The position numbers were made by a program, and so were the translations under genes. Source: Roseomonas acroporae (GTDB lineage: Bacteria; Pseudomonadota; Alphaproteobacteria; Acetobacterales; Acetobacteraceae). From it: DNA of 45,422 bases. Shown here in pieces: positions 42,082 to 45,422 of this stretch. The notes under the pieces are model-generated. The model had not been told where the DNA came from and did no database searches. It worked only from the letters and a program-made list of their open reading frames with translations. The first letter of the stretch is position 1. Each line of letters begins with the position of its first letter. The stretch is from positions 1 to 45,422 of the forward strand of contig NZ_JALPRX010000122.1 of NCBI RefSeq assembly GCF_023223525.1, written 5' to 3'.

Positions 42082-42148
42082 GCGCCGATCGGCCGCCGAT
42101 CGGTCACCGATCGGTCACCCTGGGCCGACCGGCGCGGCCGATCGGCGC
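42082..42148. terminator. 14-bp inverted repeat between convergent genes, with direct repeats in the loop
   Basis: GCGCCGATCGGCCG (42082-42095) and CGGCCGATCGGCGC (42135-42148) are perfect complements. The 39-base loop holds two tandem copies of an 11-base CCGATCGGTCA unit. It lies between the stops of dnaE and the small minus-strand gene, so it may terminate both. CGATCGG occurs four times in this short region. Confidence 0.5.
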
Positions 42149-42156
42149 CGTCCCGC

Positions 42157-42498
42157 TCAGCCGCCCCGCTCGACGAGGCGCCGCGCCGCGCGCCGTATCA
42201 GCCAGCCCGACACGCCCGGCGCCTTCGCGATCGCGTCCCGCAGCGCGCGCAGCTCTGCCTCCGCCTGGTTGCGGGCCAGGACGGCATCGAGGGCCTGGCC
42301 GCGCGCGACCTTCTGGCCCTCGTCCAGCGCCGCCAGCCGGTCGGCGGTCACCTTGGCGATTCCCTGCTGCTCGATGGCGCGCAGCCGCGTGCGCGCCTCG
42401 TCCAGCTCGCGCCGGAGCTGGGCGAGATCGTTGCTTTCGGGGCCGGTCGGCCTGGCGGCGCCCTGCCCGGCCGCCCGGCCCGTGCGACGACGGCTCAT
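42157..42498 (-). CDS. Small coiled-coil protein of unknown function
   Basis: A 113-residue protein starts MSRRRTGRAAGQGAARPTG and continues with a heptad-like, charge-rich helix (about 25-85; DLAQLRRELDEARTRLRAIE, then QALDAVLARNQAEAELRALR) that should form a coiled coil. It ends in the basic GVSGWLIRRAARRLVERGG. No membrane segment or signal is present. The ATG at 42498 has a strong GAAGGAAGGG ribosome site upstream, which supports real expression. I do not recognise a family. It is convergent with dnaE and lies downstream of the ArsR-like regulator on the same strand, 128 bases away. Confidence 0.75.
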   Translation of the reverse strand: MSRRRTGRAAGQGAARPTGPESNDLAQLRRELDEARTRLRAIEQQGIAKVTADRLAALDEGQKVARGQALDAVLARNQAEAELRALRDAIAKAPGVSGWLIRRAARRLVERGG

Positions 42499-42626
42499 TG
42501 CAACCCTTCCTTCCTCGCTCCTGGGCCGGTCTCCCCGGCACCGGCTGCGCCCGATGTCTCCGGCCGTCCGGGCATAAGCCCGTCGAGGCAGGGAGCGCGC
42601 AAGGGGTTCGGCGGGATGCCGGCGGA

Positions 42627-43517
42627 TCAGCGGGTTTCGGACCCGGCGGGGCAGGGTGAGGGCCTGCCGGCGCGACGATCCGGGCCGCCCGTGCCCGGAT
42701 CGCCGGGGGCGGCGCGTGTTCCCCGCCGGCCGTTCGGCCCGTGCGCCGCCCGGCCGGGGGCCGGCCCATCTCCCGCGCCGGCGGCCGGCTCCCACGCCTC
42801 GGCCGGCAGGTCGAAGGCGTTCCCCAGCGCCAGCCGCCCGGCGGGCGTGACGGCCACGGCGCGCGTGCCGTCGAGGCGCCGCAGCCAGCCATGCGCGAAG
42901 CATGCCCGGCACAGGGCCGCGCCCACCGCCCCGGCGAGGTGCGGCCGCCTTTCGCTCCAGTCGAGGCAGGGGCGGCAGAACACGCGGCCACTCCGCGCCC
43001 CGCCGCGCCGTGTCGCCGAATCGAGATCGACCCCGAGTCCCCGCAGGAACGCGTCTCCCGCCCCGGTCAGCGCGCCGCCGTCCGCCGACAGCTCCACCTG
43101 CCCGCGCGCCACCATCCGGTCCGTCATCGCCACGGCGAGCCGGCCGGCGAGATGGTCGTAGCAGGTGCGGGCGCGACGCAGCGCCCGGTCCCGCGGGCCG
43201 ATCCTGGCGGCCACCGCCCGGCCCGGCGCCTGCCCGTCGAGGCCGGCCGAGGCGGCCATGATGCCTTCCAGCATGGCGGCGACCGCGGGCGAGGCCAGGC
43301 GGTGGTAGCGGTGCCGCCCCTGTCGCTCCACCGCCAGCAGGCCGCCTTCGGCCAGGCGCAGGAGATGGCCGCTCGCCGTCTGCGGCGCGATTCCCGCGAT
43401 GCCCGCCAGCTCCGTCGCCGTCAGGGCGCGGCCATCCATCAGCGCCAGCAGCATGCTGGCGCGTGCCGGGTCGCCCGCGAGGGCGGCGGTCCCGGCGAAG
43501 GCGGCGGTGCTGAGCAT
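42627..43517 (-). CDS. ArsR-type winged-helix regulator with Cys-rich C-terminal domain
   Basis: The 296-residue protein has an N-terminal ArsR winged helix (1-85): DPARASMLLALMDGRALTAT, the recognition part GIAPQTASGHLLRLAEGGLL and the wing RQGRHRYHRLAS. A second domain follows (RTCYDHLAGRLAVAMTDRMV) and then two CxxC pairs, VFCRPCLDWSERR and ALCRACFAHGW, which could bind a metal or a redox signal. The family usually ends after this domain; here about 65 further Gly/Arg/Pro-rich residues follow. The ATG at 43517 gives the standard MLSTAAFAGTAALAGDPARA start. It is divergent from an MFS transporter, a typical regulator-target pair. Confidence 0.88.
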   Translation of the reverse strand: MLSTAAFAGTAALAGDPARASMLLALMDGRALTATELAGIAGIAPQTASGHLLRLAEGGLLAVERQGRHRYHRLASPAVAAMLEGIMAASAGLDGQAPGRAVAARIGPRDRALRRARTCYDHLAGRLAVAMTDRMVARGQVELSADGGALTGAGDAFLRGLGVDLDSATRRGGARSGRVFCRPCLDWSERRPHLAGAVGAALCRACFAHGWLRRLDGTRAVAVTPAGRLALGNAFDLPAEAWEPAAGAGDGPAPGRAAHGPNGRRGTRAAPGDPGTGGPDRRAGRPSPCPAGSETR

Positions 43518-43880
43518 GGGCGTGCTCTCCTTCGGCTTTCCTCAGCTTCCCTTCGCCCCCCGGAACCACGCGGGGGCGTGCGGGCCCAGGGGACGCGCCT
43601 GTCCCGCGATGCCGAGGTCCGTCGGATCGAGGGCCGGCACCGTCTCCGGCCGGTGCGGCCGCGAGGACGGCCCCGGCTCGCGGCCGGCGTGCTTGGGGCA
43701 GGCGAGCACGGGGTGGGCAAGCATAGGGCGGCACGCGGCGCGATGCTTCGGCCGCGCCCGTAGCAATGGCCGGCGCGCGGCGCGACCATCGTCCCGGCAA
43801 TGGCGGATCACCCCGATGAGCCTGTCCCGGCCCCCTCCCGACCTGCCTCCCCGGCCCGGTGCCGCCGCCACGCGCCGCGC
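43518..43880. other. 363-bp divergent promoter region between regulator and transporter
   Basis: This region must hold the promoters of the ArsR-like gene (to the left) and the MFS gene (to the right). I see no clear -10/-35 pair and no perfect ArsR-type palindrome. An earlier in-frame ATG at 43800 for the transporter adds a Pro/Arg-rich leader and is not preferred. Repetitive GC-rich patterns (GGGCAGGCGAGCACGGGGTG and GGGCAAGCATAGGGCGGCA) occur at about 43694-43732. Confidence 0.4.
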
Positions 43881-45173
43881 ATGATCGTCGCGAGGCAGGA
43901 CCGGCCGGCCCCGTTCCCCGGCTGGCGCGTCGTCCGGGCCGCCTTCGCGGTGGCCGTCTTCGGCTGGGGCGTCGGCTTCTACGGCCCCCCGGTCTTCCTG
44001 CACGCGCTGCACGAATCGCGCGGCTGGCCGGTGGGGCTCGTCTCGGCCGCCGTCACGCTGCACTTCCTGCTCGGGGCGCTGGCGGTCGCCAACCTCGCCG
44101 CGCTGCACCGCCGCTTCGGGGTGGTCGCGGTCACGCGTGCGGCCGGGCTCGCCGCGGCGTGCGGCTTCCTCGGCTGGGCACTGGCGCGCGAGCCCTGGCA
44201 GCTCTTCGCGGCCACCCCGCTGACCGGCTTCGGCTGGGCGGGAACGGGAGCGGCGGCGATCAACGCCATGGTGGCACCCTGGTTCGTCCGCCTGCGTCCG
44301 GCCGCACTCTCGACCGCCTACAACGGCGCCAGCGTCGGCGGCGTGCTGTTCTCGCCGCTCTGGGTGGCGCTGATCGCCTGGTGCGGCCTCGCGGGCGCCG
44401 CGGCGCTGCTCGGCGCGGCCATGGCGCTCGCGCTCTGGTGGCTCTCGGGACGCTGCCTCGGGCGCCTGCCGGCGGAGCTGGGGCTGGCGCCGGACGGGGA
44501 CGCGCCGGGGGGCGTGACGCCGCCTGCCCGGGCCCGTGCCGACGCGGCGCCGCTCGCCGGCTCTCCCCCCGGCTCCTCCCCCGGCTCGCCTTGGCGCGAC
44601 CGCCGCTTCCTGACGCTCGCCGCCGGCGCCTCGCTCGGCCTGTTCGCCCAGGTCGGCCTCCTCGCGCACCTGCTCTCGCTGCTCGCGCCGGCGATCGGGA
44701 TGCGGCAGGCCGGGTTCGCCCTCGGCCTCGCCACGGCCTGCGCGGTGCTGGGGCGGACGGCCACGGGCTGGCTGCTGCCGCCCGGCGCCGACCGCCGCGT
44801 CGCCTCGGCGGCCGGCTACGGCGTGCAACTGGCCGGCTCGCTCGCCTTCCTCGCCGCCGATGGCGGGGCGGTGCTGCTGCTCGGCGTGGTGCTGTTCGGC
44901 CTCGGGATCGGCAACGCGACCTCGCTGCCGCCGCTGATCGCGCAGGCGGAGTTCCGGCCGGCCGATGTCGCCCGCGTCGTGGCGCTCGCCACCGCCGCCG
45001 GCCAGGCCGGCTACGCCTTCGCGCCGGCGCTGCTCGGCCTCGTGCGGGACACCGCCGAGGCGGCGTTGCCGGGCGGGGGAGCCGTCGCCCTGTTCGCCGC
45101 CGTGGCGGCGATCCAGGTCGCGGCGATGGTCGTGATGCTGCGCGGCCGGCCCGGGGCCGTCCCGGCGGAATGA
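43881..45173 (+). CDS. MFS transporter
   Basis: The 430-residue major facilitator protein has about twelve hydrophobic segments in two halves, joined by a Pro/Ala-rich cytoplasmic loop (about residues 190-235). It begins with a basic stretch and GWRVVRAAFAVAVFGWGVGF, and has LAALHRRFGVVAVTRAAGLA as the loop 2-3 region and GFGWAGTGAAAINAMVAPWF in helix 5. It resembles oxalate/formate-antiporter-like or drug-export MFS members, but I cannot name a substrate. The ATG at 43881 is preferred because the membrane part begins close to it. Divergent from an ArsR-type regulator, so expression is probably controlled by that protein. Confidence 0.85.
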   Translation: MIVARQDRPAPFPGWRVVRAAFAVAVFGWGVGFYGPPVFLHALHESRGWPVGLVSAAVTLHFLLGALAVANLAALHRRFGVVAVTRAAGLAAACGFLGWALAREPWQLFAATPLTGFGWAGTGAAAINAMVAPWFVRLRPAALSTAYNGASVGGVLFSPLWVALIAWCGLAGAAALLGAAMALALWWLSGRCLGRLPAELGLAPDGDAPGGVTPPARARADAAPLAGSPPGSSPGSPWRDRRFLTLAAGASLGLFAQVGLLAHLLSLLAPAIGMRQAGFALGLATACAVLGRTATGWLLPPGADRRVASAAGYGVQLAGSLAFLAADGGAVLLLGVVLFGLGIGNATSLPPLIAQAEFRPADVARVVALATAAGQAGYAFAPALLGLVRDTAEAALPGGGAVALFAAVAAIQVAAMVVMLRGRPGAVPAE

Positions 45174-45263
45174 CCGCCCCGCCGCCCGTCCGGTACCGCC
45201 CCCCCGGCGTCGGGGCTTCGGCGCCGGGCGCTCCGGCAGGCCGGCGCCGCGGCGCGCCCGCGA

Positions 45264-45313
<50 letters not shown>

Positions 45314-45322
45314 ACCAGTATC

Positions 45323-45422
45323 ATGACACGAAAAGACACAGGCTGCCTTAAGCGCCATAGCTCATTGAAATTGCCTGATCCGTTCTGGAAGCTGCTGGCA
45401 GAAGCCGACTCCAGCCGCCAGG
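45323..45422 (+). CDS. Start of an unidentified protein at the edge of the putative integrated element (partial)
   Basis: An ATG at 45323 opens a frame that runs off the window: MTRKDTGCLKRHSSLKLPDP, then FWKLLAEADSSRQ. The DNA here is about half G+C, far below the rest of the window, and starts right after the tRNA-Thr fragment, as expected for foreign DNA. Thirty-three residues are too few to name a family; genes next to such sites are often integrases, but nothing here proves that. Confidence 0.4.
   Translation, partial: MTRKDTGCLKRHSSLKLPDPFWKLLAEADSSRQ

Overview
The window is very GC-rich DNA (by eye about three quarters G+C) from an alphaproteobacterium, most likely an acetic-acid-bacteria relative such as Roseomonas (Acetobacteraceae). 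The reasons are the alphaproteobacterial rimP-nusA-ylxR/L7Ae-infB-rbfA-truB-rpsO order, the YlxR-L7Ae fusion, a candidate rimP leader attenuator, and short GC-rich intergenic palindromes. Taxonomy is inferred from gene content and style, not from a search.

Layout. 1-3144: trmB, an exported alpha/beta hydrolase (minus) and an M20 amidohydrolase. 3272-16186: the translation and RNA-processing block, rimP, nusA, ylxR-L7Ae, infB, a strong terminator, rbfA, a small exported repeat protein, truB, rpsO, an inverted PerM/AI-2E-type permease, then pnp. 16347-19881: a flavin oxidoreductase of the nitronate monooxygenase family, an FKBP, an RraA-like protein and a YbaK-type deacylase. 20056-24977: an unrecognised protein, hemW, and a minus-strand dapD-dapE-membrane protein operon for lysine and peptidoglycan precursors. 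25239-29051: PLP enzymes and a nucleotide-sugar epimerase, probably for a surface sugar. 29579-32533: a RidA protein and a zinc uptake operon (small membrane ORF, znuC, znuB) under a Zur-box-like palindrome. 32753-41890: a DUF445 membrane protein, sthA, a crotonase, a ketopantoate-reductase-like protein and dnaE. 42157-45173: a small coiled-coil protein, then an ArsR-type regulator divergent from an MFS transporter. 45264-45422: the 3' part of a tRNA-Thr(UGU) gene followed by DNA of clearly lower GC that opens a new reading frame. I read this as the distal att site of an integrated element lying mostly to the right of the window.

Most of the window is housekeeping. The least ordinary items are: (i) the znu operon head, where a Zur-like palindrome overlaps a promoter whose predicted start is the A of a 43-codon membrane ORF, which in turn overlaps znuC by GTGA; (ii) an intergenic repeat present twice, whose hairpin differs between copies by paired, compensating changes; (iii) the tRNA-Thr att site; (iv) a membrane protein gene after dapE with no ATG, GTG or TTG start; (v) rpsO and pnp separated by an inverted permease gene; (vi) several short tandem repeats (13, 15 and 30 bp), two of them inside proteins. 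I did not find a defence system, CRISPR array, prophage body or insertion sequence inside the window. Very long minus-strand frames opposite infB, nusA, pnp and dnaE are codon-bias shadows.
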